Below are positions 6,795 to 14,092 of a stretch of 14,208 bases of DNA, one piece after another. The position numbers and the translations under genes were made by a program. The notes beneath the pieces are model-generated. The model saw only the letters and a program-made list of their open reading frames with translations, made no database searches and was not told where the DNA came from. The stretch spans positions 1 through 14,208 of the forward strand of contig JAFDHW010000015.1 of the NCBI GenBank assembly GCA_019308705.1. The letters run 5' to 3'. Position 1 is the stretch's first letter; each line of letters starts with the position of its first letter. The DNA is from Deltaproteobacteria bacterium (GTDB lineage Bacteria > Desulfobacterota > Desulfobacteria > Desulfobacterales > Desulfatibacillaceae).

Positions 6795-8288
6795 ATGGAC
6801 AAAAGCCGCACTCCCGTGGCCGTTGGCCAGGGACAGGTCACCCAGCCCAAAAACGCCCAAAATCCCCTGGACCCCGTGGGCCTCATGGTCCAGGCCGCCC
6901 AAAAGGCCCTGGACGACGCCGGCCCCCCCGCCCTGGCCAAGGCCGTGGACGAGGTGTGGGTGGTGAACATCATCTCCTATTCCTACGCCGACGCCCCGGG
7001 CCGCCTGGTAAAGGCCCTGGGCCTGGCGCCCAAGGGCACCATGTACGGGGCCCTGGGCGGCAACACGCCGGTGAAGCTCTTCAACCAGGCCGCCCGCGAG
7101 ATCGCCGCCGGACACGCGGACTGCATCCTCATCGCCGGGGCCGAGGCCGAAGCCTCCCTGCGCCGGGCCGCCAAGGGCCAAATCACCCTCAACTGGCCGG
7201 ACCCGGAACCGCCCCAGGCCATGTTCGGGGACACCCGGAACGGATCCACGGACCTGGAAATGTCCTACGACCTGTTCGCCCCGGCCTATGCCTACGCCAT
7301 TTTCGAAAACGCCCTTGCCCACCATCTAGGCCGCACGCCCTCCGAACACCGCCGGCATCTGGGCGACCTCATGGCTCCCATCAGCCAGGCGGCCGCCCAA
7401 AACCCGTACTCCTGGTCCCCCCGGGCCTACACGCCGGAGCAGATCGTCACTCCCACGGAAAAAAACCGCATGGTGGCCACGCCCTACACCCTGCGCATGA
7501 ATCCCAACCTGAACGTGGACATGGCCTGCGCCGTGCTCGTGTGCTCGGAAAAGACCGCCCGCTCCCTGGGCGTGGACCGGGGCGGATTCGTCTATCCGTT
7601 GGGCGGCGCGGAACTGGACAACGTGTGGTACATCACCCAGCGGCCGAACCTGTACGACTCCCCGGCCATGGGCCACTGCGCCCGGCTGGCCCTCGAACGC
7701 GCGGGCCTTGGTCTCGCGGACATGGACCTGTTCGACTTCTACTCCTGCTTCCCCTCGGTCATCCAGATGGCCCGGAACGAACTGGGCCTTTCTCCGGACG
7801 ATCCCAGGCCCCTGTCCGTAACCGGCGGCCTGGCCTATTTCGGCGGTCCGGGCAACAACTACTCCCTCCACGCCATCGCCGCCCTCATGCAAGAAATCCG
7901 CGAAAACCGCGCCCAACACGCCATGGCTACCGGTCTGGGCTGGTTCAACACCAAGCACGCCGCCATCATCCTGGGCAAAACCCTGCCCAAAAACGAGTGG
8001 AAAACCCCGGACGACTCCCCCCTCCAGCAATCCATCAACAAAATCGCCCTCCAGCCTCCCGTGGAAAAAGCCGAAGGCCCTTTTTTCATCGAAGGCTGCA
8101 CCATCCTCTACCGCAAATACGGCACCCCTCCCGAGGGCATCGCCATCGGCAAAACCCAATCCGGCAAGCGCGCCATCGCCTTCATGGACCCCGTCCAGGT
8201 CCCGGAACTCCTGGAGCAAGACCTGGTGGGCCAAACCGCCAAGGCAAGACACGACAGGGAATGGGGCCGGAACTTTATCAGCTTTTGA
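6795..8288 (+). CDS. Thiolase-like protein (SCP-x/TLP type) lacking the canonical cysteines
   Basis: A 497-residue thiolase-superfamily protein. Family features are the N-terminal MDKSRTPVAVG, the thiolase core pattern REIAAGHADCILIAGAEA (101-118), the YSCF segment (316-319, comparable to HDCF of SCP2-type thiolases), and GGPGNNYSLHAIAALMQE (350-367) carrying the conserved His359. The nucleophile region reads ALGGNTPVKLFNQ (86-98), with no Cys where degradative thiolases have one. The usual C-terminal CxG region reads ATGLGWFNTKHAA (378-390), also without Cys. Residues from about 400 form an extra C-terminal domain as in mycobacterial thiolase-like protein type 1. It may bind CoA esters without classical thiolysis, or act with a partner. 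ATG 6795 was preferred over an upstream in-frame ATG at 6729 because GGAAAGG lies 6 nt before it and the family N terminus begins here. The protein is convergent with the iron-sulfur operon. Confidence 0.85.
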   Translation: MDKSRTPVAVGQGQVTQPKNAQNPLDPVGLMVQAAQKALDDAGPPALAKAVDEVWVVNIISYSYADAPGRLVKALGLAPKGTMYGALGGNTPVKLFNQAAREIAAGHADCILIAGAEAEASLRRAAKGQITLNWPDPEPPQAMFGDTRNGSTDLEMSYDLFAPAYAYAIFENALAHHLGRTPSEHRRHLGDLMAPISQAAAQNPYSWSPRAYTPEQIVTPTEKNRMVATPYTLRMNPNLNVDMACAVLVCSEKTARSLGVDRGGFVYPLGGAELDNVWYITQRPNLYDSPAMGHCARLALERAGLGLADMDLFDFYSCFPSVIQMARNELGLSPDDPRPLSVTGGLAYFGGPGNNYSLHAIAALMQEIRENRAQHAMATGLGWFNTKHAAIILGKTLPKNEWKTPDDSPLQQSINKIALQPPVEKAEGPFFIEGCTILYRKYGTPPEGIAIGKTQSGKRAIAFMDPVQVPELLEQDLVGQTAKARHDREWGRNFISF

Positions 8289-8401
8289 CCGGCTGTCTGG
8301 AAAGGCGAATCGCGGCGTTGCACTTCATCAGGAGCAACCAACCTGTCTGAAGCTGAAGAAGGTACGAGAAGCCATCGCAAAAATCGTCTGGCGGCCCGGG
8401 C

Positions 8402-9613
8402 CTATTTTTTCCGCCACGGCTTGTACTTGGCCCCGGACACGCCCAGGGGCGAGGCCTTGTACAGGAGGTTGCCCAGGTCCAGCGCCAGGCCGGGCAGAAG
8501 CCCGTGTTCGCCCAGGGCCTCGCGCCAGCGTTCCGAGACAAAGGAGATCGGGTTGGAAGACGGCGGCTTGTGCTCCGGCCGCTCGGCCAGGCTCATGGCC
8601 TCGGCTTTTTCGCACTTTGTCACGCACAGGCCGCAGCCGATGCAGCGGATGAGGTCCACGAACGCCTTCTTGTCCGTGATGGTAATGGCGTCCATGGGGC
8701 ACACCTTGGCGCACTTGCCGCAGCCCAGGCAGGCATCCTCGTCCACCTGGGCGAAGAAGTGGCTCTTGGCGATCAGGGTGGGGATGTTGTGGCGGGACAA
8801 AATCCTTATGGCCGCGCAGCAGCAGGAACAGCAGGAACAGAACTGCATGGGATCGGCCAGGTTGTCCACCATGTTCACCAGCCCGTGTTCCGCGGCCCGC
8901 ATCTTGGCTTCCACGAACTCCTCTTTGGTGGCGCGGCGGGCGATGCCTTTCTCTATGGCCATGTCCGCCAGCCAGCCCAGGGCGGAGCAGGCGTCCATGG
9001 CCCGGCCGCACCCGGCGCCCAGAAGCTGTTGGCCCGTGCGGCACGCGCACACGTCCACCAGGGCGAAGGTGGTGTTCTTGTCCACGATCTCGGAGAACCT
9101 GTCCGTTGGCAGCGGCAGCACGCCGGTCTTGGCCTGGATGGACTTCTCCACGGGGATGATCCTGCCCACCTGGATGTCCTTGCCTTCAAGCGCCCCCTTG
9201 GCCCAGGTGAAGAACTCCTCGTAGAACTCCTCGAACCGGCGGGAGAACTCCGCGTACCACGCCTTGTCCGCCCCGGGCTTGGCCGAGAGGATCATCTGGA
9301 ACTCGAACACCCCTGGCGCGAGGAGCAGAAAGCTGTAAAGTTCCCTTCCCGCCACCTTGGTGGAGAAGACCAGGCACCGGTCCGCCAGGGATTTTAACAC
9401 CGGCCTGGCCTGCCTGACGGGCACCCCGGCGCGCCGGGCCACGGCCGCCGCGGGCAGGGGGGCCAGGGAGAGCCCGTTCGCCACCATGGCTTCTTCCTCC
9501 GTGTAGGCGTGCTCCACCAGGGAAACCAGCGAGTCCATGACCGGCATGGAAGGGAACCGGCTCTTTTGCACGAACTTCTCCGCCAGGGAACGGTGTGCGG
9601 GCGCTGTAGGCAT
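8402..9613 (-). CDS. Winged-helix, cysteine-rich and 2x[4Fe-4S] ferredoxin protein
   Basis: A 403-residue cytoplasmic iron-sulfur protein. Residues 25-110 look like a winged-helix segment (LPAAAVARRAGVPVRQARPVLKSL), then a helical linker. A cysteine-containing middle follows: VCACRTGQQLLGAGCGRAMDAC (Cys189, 191, 202, 209) and the cluster CSCCSCCC at 259-266. Two ferredoxin motifs come next: CLGCGKCAKVCP (Cys295/298/301/305) and CIGCGLCVTKC (Cys324/327/330/334). The usual Pro after the fourth Cys is absent in the second. The last 65 residues are not recognised. The role is probably electron transfer, and the middle cysteines may hold a further metal centre. The start is firm: AAGGAGG lies 4 nt before the ATG. 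It begins 35 bp downstream of the DUF362 gene on the same strand, so both are one operon. No clear intrinsic terminator was found between its stop and the convergent thiolase-like gene. Confidence 0.85.
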   Translation of the reverse strand: MPTAPAHRSLAEKFVQKSRFPSMPVMDSLVSLVEHAYTEEEAMVANGLSLAPLPAAAVARRAGVPVRQARPVLKSLADRCLVFSTKVAGRELYSFLLLAPGVFEFQMILSAKPGADKAWYAEFSRRFEEFYEEFFTWAKGALEGKDIQVGRIIPVEKSIQAKTGVLPLPTDRFSEIVDKNTTFALVDVCACRTGQQLLGAGCGRAMDACSALGWLADMAIEKGIARRATKEEFVEAKMRAAEHGLVNMVDNLADPMQFCSCCSCCCAAIRILSRHNIPTLIAKSHFFAQVDEDACLGCGKCAKVCPMDAITITDKKAFVDLIRCIGCGLCVTKCEKAEAMSLAERPEHKPPSSNPISFVSERWREALGEHGLLPGLALDLGNLLYKASPLGVSGAKYKPWRKK

Positions 9614-9648
9614 GGGGCCTCCTTACGTGGGGTTTTCAAGGTGTGCGG

Positions 9649-10803
9649 TTATACCTTGAGCATCCATTGCAGCCGCCCTTTCCGGATGGTGATGGCGGCC
9701 TCGGGGCAGATTTCCATGCAGCAGAAGCAACGGATGCAGGCTTTGTAGTCGAACCGGGGAACCTTACCCCCTTTCTTCGCCGGGGAGATGGCGTCCGCGG
9801 GGCAGGTGCGCTTGCAGTGGTAGCACAGCGCGCACTTTTCCGGGTCGGGCACCGGGCGCTCCACGAACCAATTCTTGAGGGTGGGCGAGGTGAGCGGCCA
9901 GGCCACGCCGCCGTACAGGGTGCGGGAGGGCGGGGCGAAATCCGGGGAATAGAGGTCCTCCACCTTGTCGCCGAGCACCTCCACGTCTTCAAGGGAGCCG
10001 GGTCCCATGCCCCGGGCCGCGCCCTTCATAAGCGTGTAGAGCTTGTTCGGGTCCAGCCCCGTGATGGCCACGATGACTCTTTCCACGGCAAGGGCGTTTT
10101 CCCCGGCCAAAACAGCGTTCATCCTCTTGGGCGTGCCGCTGGGGCCGGGTCCGTTGCCCTCCATGGCCAGCACGCCGTCCACCAGGTGGATCATGGCCCG
10201 CGGCGGGGCGAAATGCGCGCAAAGCCCGGCGTAGAGGTCCAGCAGGAAGGTGGAGAACCGCTCGTTGTCCGGCAGGCGCATGTGCATGCGGCTTTTGCGG
10301 ATGCCCGGGATCACGCCGAACAGGTGCTTTACCGGGCCGGAAAGGTAGGTGAAGGCGTGGGTCTTCATCTTGGCCAGGTTGAGGAGGATGTCCACCTCCA
10401 GCACGGCCTTGCTGACGTCGATCTTCTTGTACAGCTCGCCGCCGGCGCTGGGCAGGGAGGCGGTTTCGTCCATGTCCGCCATGTCCACGCCCAGCTCGGC
10501 GAGGATGCCGCCGTAGCCCACCTTGTCCACGGTGGCCTGCTGGGAGAGGAAATTGGGGCACTCGGTGAGCACGGGAACGCCGTTGTTTTCCTTGACCACC
10601 GCGGCCGCGGCCCGGAAGAATTCCGGGTGGGTGACCACGGCCCGGTCCGGGGCAAAGGGCATGAGCAGGTTGGGTTTTAGACCCACGCGCTTTCCGGAAA
10701 AGCGCGCCGGGTCGAACCCGATGAGGGAAAGCGCCCGCCGGACGCGGTCTTTCAGCAGTTCGTGCTCGTATTCCGAGCAATGAAGAAGGGCGACGTTGTA
10801 CAT
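9649..10803 (-). CDS. DUF362 domain protein with C-terminal 2x[4Fe-4S] ferredoxin
   Basis: A 384-residue protein. The DUF362 domain spans about residues 1-290, shown by GLKPNLLMPFAPDRAVVTHPEF (41-62), AKMKTHAFTYLSGPVKHLFGVIPG (144-167) and HLVDGVLAMEGNGPGPSGTP (206-225). At the C terminus are CALCYHCKRTCP (Cys324/327/330/334) and CIRCFCCMEICP (Cys356/359/362/366, with an extra Cys361), so two [4Fe-4S] clusters are expected. DUF362 has no settled biochemical role; members with ferredoxin tails are common in anaerobes. I set the start at ATG 10803 because AGGAG lies about 7 nt upstream. An in-frame ATG at 10830 would fall almost at the predicted transcription start. It heads an operon with the winged-helix ferredoxin protein and is divergent from the GlcD gene. 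Confidence 0.87.
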   Translation of the reverse strand: MYNVALLHCSEYEHELLKDRVRRALSLIGFDPARFSGKRVGLKPNLLMPFAPDRAVVTHPEFFRAAAAVVKENNGVPVLTECPNFLSQQATVDKVGYGGILAELGVDMADMDETASLPSAGGELYKKIDVSKAVLEVDILLNLAKMKTHAFTYLSGPVKHLFGVIPGIRKSRMHMRLPDNERFSTFLLDLYAGLCAHFAPPRAMIHLVDGVLAMEGNGPGPSGTPKRMNAVLAGENALAVERVIVAITGLDPNKLYTLMKGAARGMGPGSLEDVEVLGDKVEDLYSPDFAPPSRTLYGGVAWPLTSPTLKNWFVERPVPDPEKCALCYHCKRTCPADAISPAKKGGKVPRFDYKACIRCFCCMEICPEAAITIRKGRLQWMLKV

Positions 10804-10831
10804 GGTGCGTCTCCTGGCAGGGGATTGCATG

Positions 10832-10861
10832 GTTATCCCACGACAAGAGAGGACTTGTCCA
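10832..10861 (-). promoter_or_regulatory. Candidate promoter for the DUF362/ferredoxin operon
   Basis: Read on the minus strand, TGGACA (10856-10861, five of six) and GATAAC (10832-10837, four of six) are spaced by 18 bp. The start would be near 10825, leaving about 22 nt of leader with the AGGAG site. An inverted repeat overlaps the spacer and part of the -35 box. Confidence 0.4.
10842..10859. promoter_or_regulatory. Inverted repeat, candidate operator in the divergent region
   Basis: GACAAG (10842-10847) and CTTGTC (10854-10859) form a perfect 6-bp inverted repeat with a 6-bp centre. It lies within the candidate minus-strand promoter and about 40 bp upstream of the candidate plus-strand promoter, a position suited to controlling both divergent units. 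The dyad is observed; its function is inferred. Confidence 0.35.
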
Positions 10862-10896
10862 GCAGCCCGTGGCCCGGCGCGCCGCCGGCGCTGCTA

Positions 10897-10925
10897 TTGC
10901 CATTGGCCGGGGCTTCTGGTTTAGT
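10897..10925 (+). promoter_or_regulatory. Candidate promoter for the GlcD-type gene
   Basis: TTGCCA (10897-10902, five of six) and TTTAGT (10920-10925, four of six) are spaced by 17 bp. The leader would be only about 14 nt, just enough to include the AAAGGA ribosome site at 10934-10939, so the assignment is tentative. Confidence 0.35.
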
Positions 10926-10945
10926 CGGCAAAGAAAGGATTTTTC

Positions 10946-12334
10946 ATGCCCCTGGAACACTCCACCCTGCGCGCTCTAAAGCGCCTTTTGGGCGCGGAAA
11001 ACGTGGCTGCGGACCCGTGCCGGGCGCGGGTCTACGGCTACGACGCCTCGGTTTCCGGGTACCCGCCCGAGGCCGTGGTCTTCCCGGTAACCACGGAGCA
11101 GGCGGCCGGCGTGGTGCGCCTGGCCAACGAGCGGGGTTTTTTTGTCATCCCCCGGGGCGCGGGCACGGGCATGACCGGCGGTTCGGTGCCCGTACAGGGC
11201 GGGGTGGTGCTGTGCCTGTCCCGCATGGACAACATCCTCTCTATCGACGCCGCCAACCTCACCGCGGACGTTGAGCCCGGGGTGGTCACGGGCCGGCTCC
11301 ACCGGGAGGTGGAGAAGCTGGGCTTGTTCTACCCGCCGGACCCCTCGTCCTCGGACTACTGCACCATCGGCGGCAACGTGGCCGAGTGCGCGGGCGGCCC
11401 CCGGGCGGTGAAGTACGGGGTCACCAGGGACTACGTGCTCACCATGGAGGCGGTCACCGGCGCGGGCGAGGTCCTGGAGACCGGCGCGCGCACCTTCAAG
11501 GGCGTGGTGGGCTTTGACCTCACCCGGCTCATCGTGGGCTCCGAAGGCACCCTGGCCGTGGCCACCCGCGTCACCCTGCGGCTTCTGCCCCTGCCCCGGG
11601 CCGTGCGCACCGTGGCCGCGGTGTTCGATACCATGAAAGCCGCGGGCCGGGCCGTGGCCGATATTTTCGCCGCGGGCGAAGTGCCCCGTGCCATCGAGTT
11701 TTTGGATTCCGGCTCCCTGCAATGCGCGGAGAAAGCGATGAACGCGGGCCTGCCCACGGACGCGGGCGCGGTACTCCTCATGGAGGTGGACGGAAGCCCC
11801 GGGGAGGCGGACCGCCAGGCCGGGGCGCTGGCGGAAGTCTGCCAAAAGAGCGGGGCGCGGTTCACCCAGACCCACCCGGACAGCCCGGAGGCCAAAAAGC
11901 TTTGGGCCGCCCGCAAGGCCGTTTCTCCAGCCCTGTTCGCCTTCGCCCCCCACAAGATCAACGAAGACGTCGTGGTGCCCATCTCCCGCATCCCGGACCT
12001 AGTGGAAAAGGTGGAGGCCCTGCGCGCCGAAACCGGCCTCACCATGGTGAGCTTCGGCCACGCCGGCGACGGCAACATCCACTTCAACATCATGCTGGAC
12101 AAGTCCGACCCCGGCCAGGCCCGGAAGGCGGATTACGTTCTAAACCAGGTGTTTTCCACCGTCATTTCCCTGGGAGGAACCCTGTCCGGCGAGCACGGGG
12201 TGGGCACCACCAAGGCCCCGTACCTTTCCATGGAGGTTTCCCCGGAGCGGATCCGCCTCATGCAGGGCATCAAAAAAGTCTTTGATCCCAAGGGGGTACT
12301 GAACCCGGGCAAAATTTTCCCGTTCCCTTCCTGA
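10946..12334 (+). CDS. FAD-binding oxidase, GlcD / D-lactate dehydrogenase family
   Basis: A 462-residue flavoprotein of the p-cresol methylhydroxylase/vanillyl-alcohol oxidase superfamily, full length for GlcD-type enzymes. The FAD-binding half shows PRGAGTGMTGGSVP (69-82), DVEPGVVTG (108-116), PPDPSSSDYCTIGGNVAECAGGP (130-152) and GSEGTLAV (198-205). The substrate-binding cap shows EDVVVPISRIPDLV (340-353), the metal/substrate-site FGHAGDGNIHFNI (370-382), GGTLSGEHGVG (410-420) and the typical ending FDPKGVLNPGKIFP (446-459). Members oxidise D-lactate, glycolate or other D-2-hydroxyacids; the exact substrate cannot be read from sequence. AAAGGA lies 6 nt before the ATG. It is divergent from a DUF362/ferredoxin operon across 142 bp, which suggests, but does not prove, that iron-sulfur proteins take its electrons. 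No GlcE or GlcF partner lies beside it. Confidence 0.9.
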   Translation: MPLEHSTLRALKRLLGAENVAADPCRARVYGYDASVSGYPPEAVVFPVTTEQAAGVVRLANERGFFVIPRGAGTGMTGGSVPVQGGVVLCLSRMDNILSIDAANLTADVEPGVVTGRLHREVEKLGLFYPPDPSSSDYCTIGGNVAECAGGPRAVKYGVTRDYVLTMEAVTGAGEVLETGARTFKGVVGFDLTRLIVGSEGTLAVATRVTLRLLPLPRAVRTVAAVFDTMKAAGRAVADIFAAGEVPRAIEFLDSGSLQCAEKAMNAGLPTDAGAVLLMEVDGSPGEADRQAGALAEVCQKSGARFTQTHPDSPEAKKLWAARKAVSPALFAFAPHKINEDVVVPISRIPDLVEKVEALRAETGLTMVSFGHAGDGNIHFNIMLDKSDPGQARKADYVLNQVFSTVISLGGTLSGEHGVGTTKAPYLSMEVSPERIRLMQGIKKVFDPKGVLNPGKIFPFPS

Positions 12335-12410
12335 ATTCGGCCGCTTCTTATGGGACGAAACCCTGGTATTTTTCAAACCTTAAAATCTTTACCGGTCGTT
12401 AAGAAACCAC

Positions 12411-12439
12411 TTGCAAACCGGTCTCACCTGGTTTATGTT
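12411..12439 (+). promoter_or_regulatory. Candidate promoter for the SDR gene
   Basis: TTGCAA (12411-12416) and TATGTT (12434-12439), each four of six to consensus, are spaced by 17 bp. ACCGGTC occurs just after the -35 box (12417-12423) and again at 12391-12397, and may be a regulator half-site. The leader would be about 75 nt. Confidence 0.4.
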
Positions 12440-12521
12440 GAAATTTAACGAGTGGAAAAATTCTCGCACCTCGATGAGGGGAACATCCTTCTCGTGAATA
12501 ATCCGGGTTAGGAGGAAGACC

Positions 12522-13367
12522 ATGGCGTACCGGAACATGGCGGGGAAGAAGGTGCTGATCACCGGGGCGGCCCAGGGCATAGGAAAGTGCCTGTGCAACG
12601 AGTTCGCCAAGGAGGGTTGCGTACTCATCATGACGGACATCAACGGCGAGGCCCTGGAAAAAGCGGCGGCGGAGCTTTCCGCGGGCGGGGCTTCCGTGCA
12701 TACCTACGAGGTGAATGTTGCCGACAGGGAGCAGGTGAGCGCCATGGCCGAAGAGGTCATCCGCACCCACGGCGGCCTGGACATCCTGGTGAACAACGCT
12801 GGCATCGGCCACAATGCGGAGATCGTGGAGACCTCCCTGGACACCTGGAAAAAGCTCATGGATGTCAACTTCTGGGGGCCGCTCTACCACGTGTACGCGT
12901 TTTTGCCCCACATGATCCGCCAGGGCAGGGGCCACATTGTAAACGTCAGTTCCGGCCAGGCTTTTTTCCGGCTGCCCACCTGGGGGCCGTACTCCATCAT
13001 CAAGCTGGCTTTGGGCGCGTTTTCCGAGCTTCTGCGTCTGGAACTCAAGAAGTTCGACGTGAAGGTGACCACGGTCTATCCTTACATGGTAAACACGGGC
13101 TTCTACAACGACGCGGCCTGCGACACCTGGGGTTCCAAGCTGTCCATGCTGCTTCTGCCCCTGTATTCCCAGAGTCCCCAGCGGGTGGCCCGCATCATCT
13201 TCAAGGCCGTGAAAAAGGGCAAGGCCGTGGAGATGGTCAACGTGTTAAACGGCGTAGGCAAGCTCACCCGGATGTTCTCGCCGGTGTCCAACGTGCTCTC
13301 TTCCATGACGCTTTTGGCCCTGGGCAAGGATCCGGAGGTGCTGAAGAACCAGTTGAACATCAACTGA
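12522..13367 (+). CDS. Short-chain dehydrogenase/reductase (SDR)
   Basis: A 281-residue classical SDR oxidoreductase. The nucleotide-binding motif is TGAAQGIG (14-21), and Asp39 at the end of the second strand (MTDIN) favours NAD(H) over NADP(H). NNAG lies at 91-94 and the catalytic Ser in VSSGQ (143/144). The catalytic pair is in YSIIK (Tyr157, Lys161). The tail past residue 200 is longer than in minimal 250-residue SDRs, contains a hydrophobic stretch (LSMLLLPLY), and may aid membrane or acyl-substrate contact. The substrate is probably a hydroxy/keto compound, but this is not specified. GGAGGA sits 5 nt before the ATG, a strong ribosome site. It is 145 bp upstream of the small conserved protein on the same strand; the two may be co-transcribed to the terminator at 14031-14070. 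Confidence 0.9.
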   Translation: MAYRNMAGKKVLITGAAQGIGKCLCNEFAKEGCVLIMTDINGEALEKAAAELSAGGASVHTYEVNVADREQVSAMAEEVIRTHGGLDILVNNAGIGHNAEIVETSLDTWKKLMDVNFWGPLYHVYAFLPHMIRQGRGHIVNVSSGQAFFRLPTWGPYSIIKLALGAFSELLRLELKKFDVKVTTVYPYMVNTGFYNDAACDTWGSKLSMLLLPLYSQSPQRVARIIFKAVKKGKAVEMVNVLNGVGKLTRMFSPVSNVLSSMTLLALGKDPEVLKNQLNIN

Positions 13368-13429
13368 TCCCGTGCAGTTTTTGCTATCAAAGGGTGGGCG
13401 AAAAGTGGTATGGCAGGGATACGGGAAAA

Positions 13430-13446
13430 CGAGGCCGGAAGCCTCG
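13430..13446 (+). other. Hairpin between the SDR and small-protein genes
   Basis: CGAGGC (13430-13435) pairs perfectly with GCCTCG (13441-13446) around loop CGGAA. There is no T run after it, so it is not a normal intrinsic terminator; it could stabilise the message or be incidental in GC-rich DNA. Confidence 0.3.
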
Positions 13447-13512
13447 GGCTTTGGATTTGAACCCGGAACCTGCCCGGCTACGGCGGTTCCATAACGGTTT
13501 TGTGGGGGATTC

Positions 13513-14016
13513 ATGGGACGGTTGAGTGACTTGCGGAAGATGCTTTCCGAGGGCCGCCTTGGCTTCAAGATGGACGAGGTGATGAGCGGGTATCACGAGT
13601 TCGAGCCGGGCATGGGCCCGCCGGGCAGGCACCCTTTCGAGTTCAGGGTCACCTGGGGGCCGAAAAGCCTGGTCCGCTGGATAAATCCCGTGTCCTCAGA
13701 CTTCATGACCCAGCCGCTGGAGGGCACGGTCACCGCCGGGGCCTTGTGCTTCCGCGCGCCCTGCAAGGGCATCCTGGAGCTTCTCTACTTCACCGAGGGC
13801 AAGATCCGTTATACGTTCGATTTCACCGTGGGCGCCACCGAATACGAGTTCGTCGGCGAGAAGGTCCACATCCGGCCCTGGAACCTGCCCGTTTCCCACA
13901 CCACCTGCTTTGGAATAGTCAAGGAAAAGGACACGGGCAAGCTCCTGTCCCGGTCCGTGACCTTTTTCAAGCTCTGGCGCACCCCGTCGTTTCTGGCCAG
14001 TGCGCGCCTGGCCTGA
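13513..14016 (+). CDS. Small protein resembling a GMC-oxidoreductase-associated domain
   Basis: A 167-residue protein without signal peptide or transmembrane segment. The pattern of an early MDEVMSGYHEFEPG, then HPFEFRVTW (about 40-48), LEGTVTAGAL (69-78), KGILELLYF (84-92), IRYTFDFTVGATEYEFVGEKVHIRPW (97-122) and a late SVTFFKLW resembles, from memory, a beta-rich domain found beside or fused to cholesterol-oxidase-like GMC oxidoreductases and some hydrolases. That resemblance is tentative, and no catalytic motif is visible. It could be a small lipocalin-like or accessory subunit binding a hydrophobic ligand. GGGGGA lies 3 nt before the ATG at 13513, an acceptable but close ribosome site. 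It follows an SDR gene and is closed by a strong terminator, so the pair may form one unit. Confidence 0.75.
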   Translation: MGRLSDLRKMLSEGRLGFKMDEVMSGYHEFEPGMGPPGRHPFEFRVTWGPKSLVRWINPVSSDFMTQPLEGTVTAGALCFRAPCKGILELLYFTEGKIRYTFDFTVGATEYEFVGEKVHIRPWNLPVSHTTCFGIVKEKDTGKLLSRSVTFFKLWRTPSFLASARLA

Positions 14017-14030
14017 GCCAGAAATAAGCA

Positions 14031-14070
14031 GGGGGAGGCGGAGTCCCGTTTTTCCGGCCTCCCCCTTTTT
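14031..14070 (+). terminator. Strong intrinsic terminator
   Basis: GGGGGAGGC (14031-14039) pairs with GCCTCCCCC (14057-14065), a 9-bp GC-rich stem, followed directly by five Ts (14066-14070). It lies 14 bp after the stop of the small protein and ends the plus-strand unit. The minus-strand reading lacks a T run, so it is probably one-directional. Confidence 0.88.
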
Positions 14071-14092
14071 ATATGGGCTTTGCCCGTTTGCC

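Noticed and set aside
6956..8350. A 464-codon open frame overlapping the thiolase-like gene in another frame
   Set aside because: The composition is dominated by Arg, Pro, Gly and His, as expected for a shadow frame, and the thiolase-family motifs lie in the other frame.
8391..8410. GGCCCGGGCC followed by a T run between the convergent genes
   Set aside because: The palindrome has no room for a loop, and the T run overlaps the end of the minus-strand coding sequence, so a terminator is not supported.
13453..13464. A tRNA T-loop-like string (GGTTCAAATCC on the minus strand)
   Set aside because: The flanking bases do not form a T stem, and no acceptor, D or anticodon arms can be folded around it.
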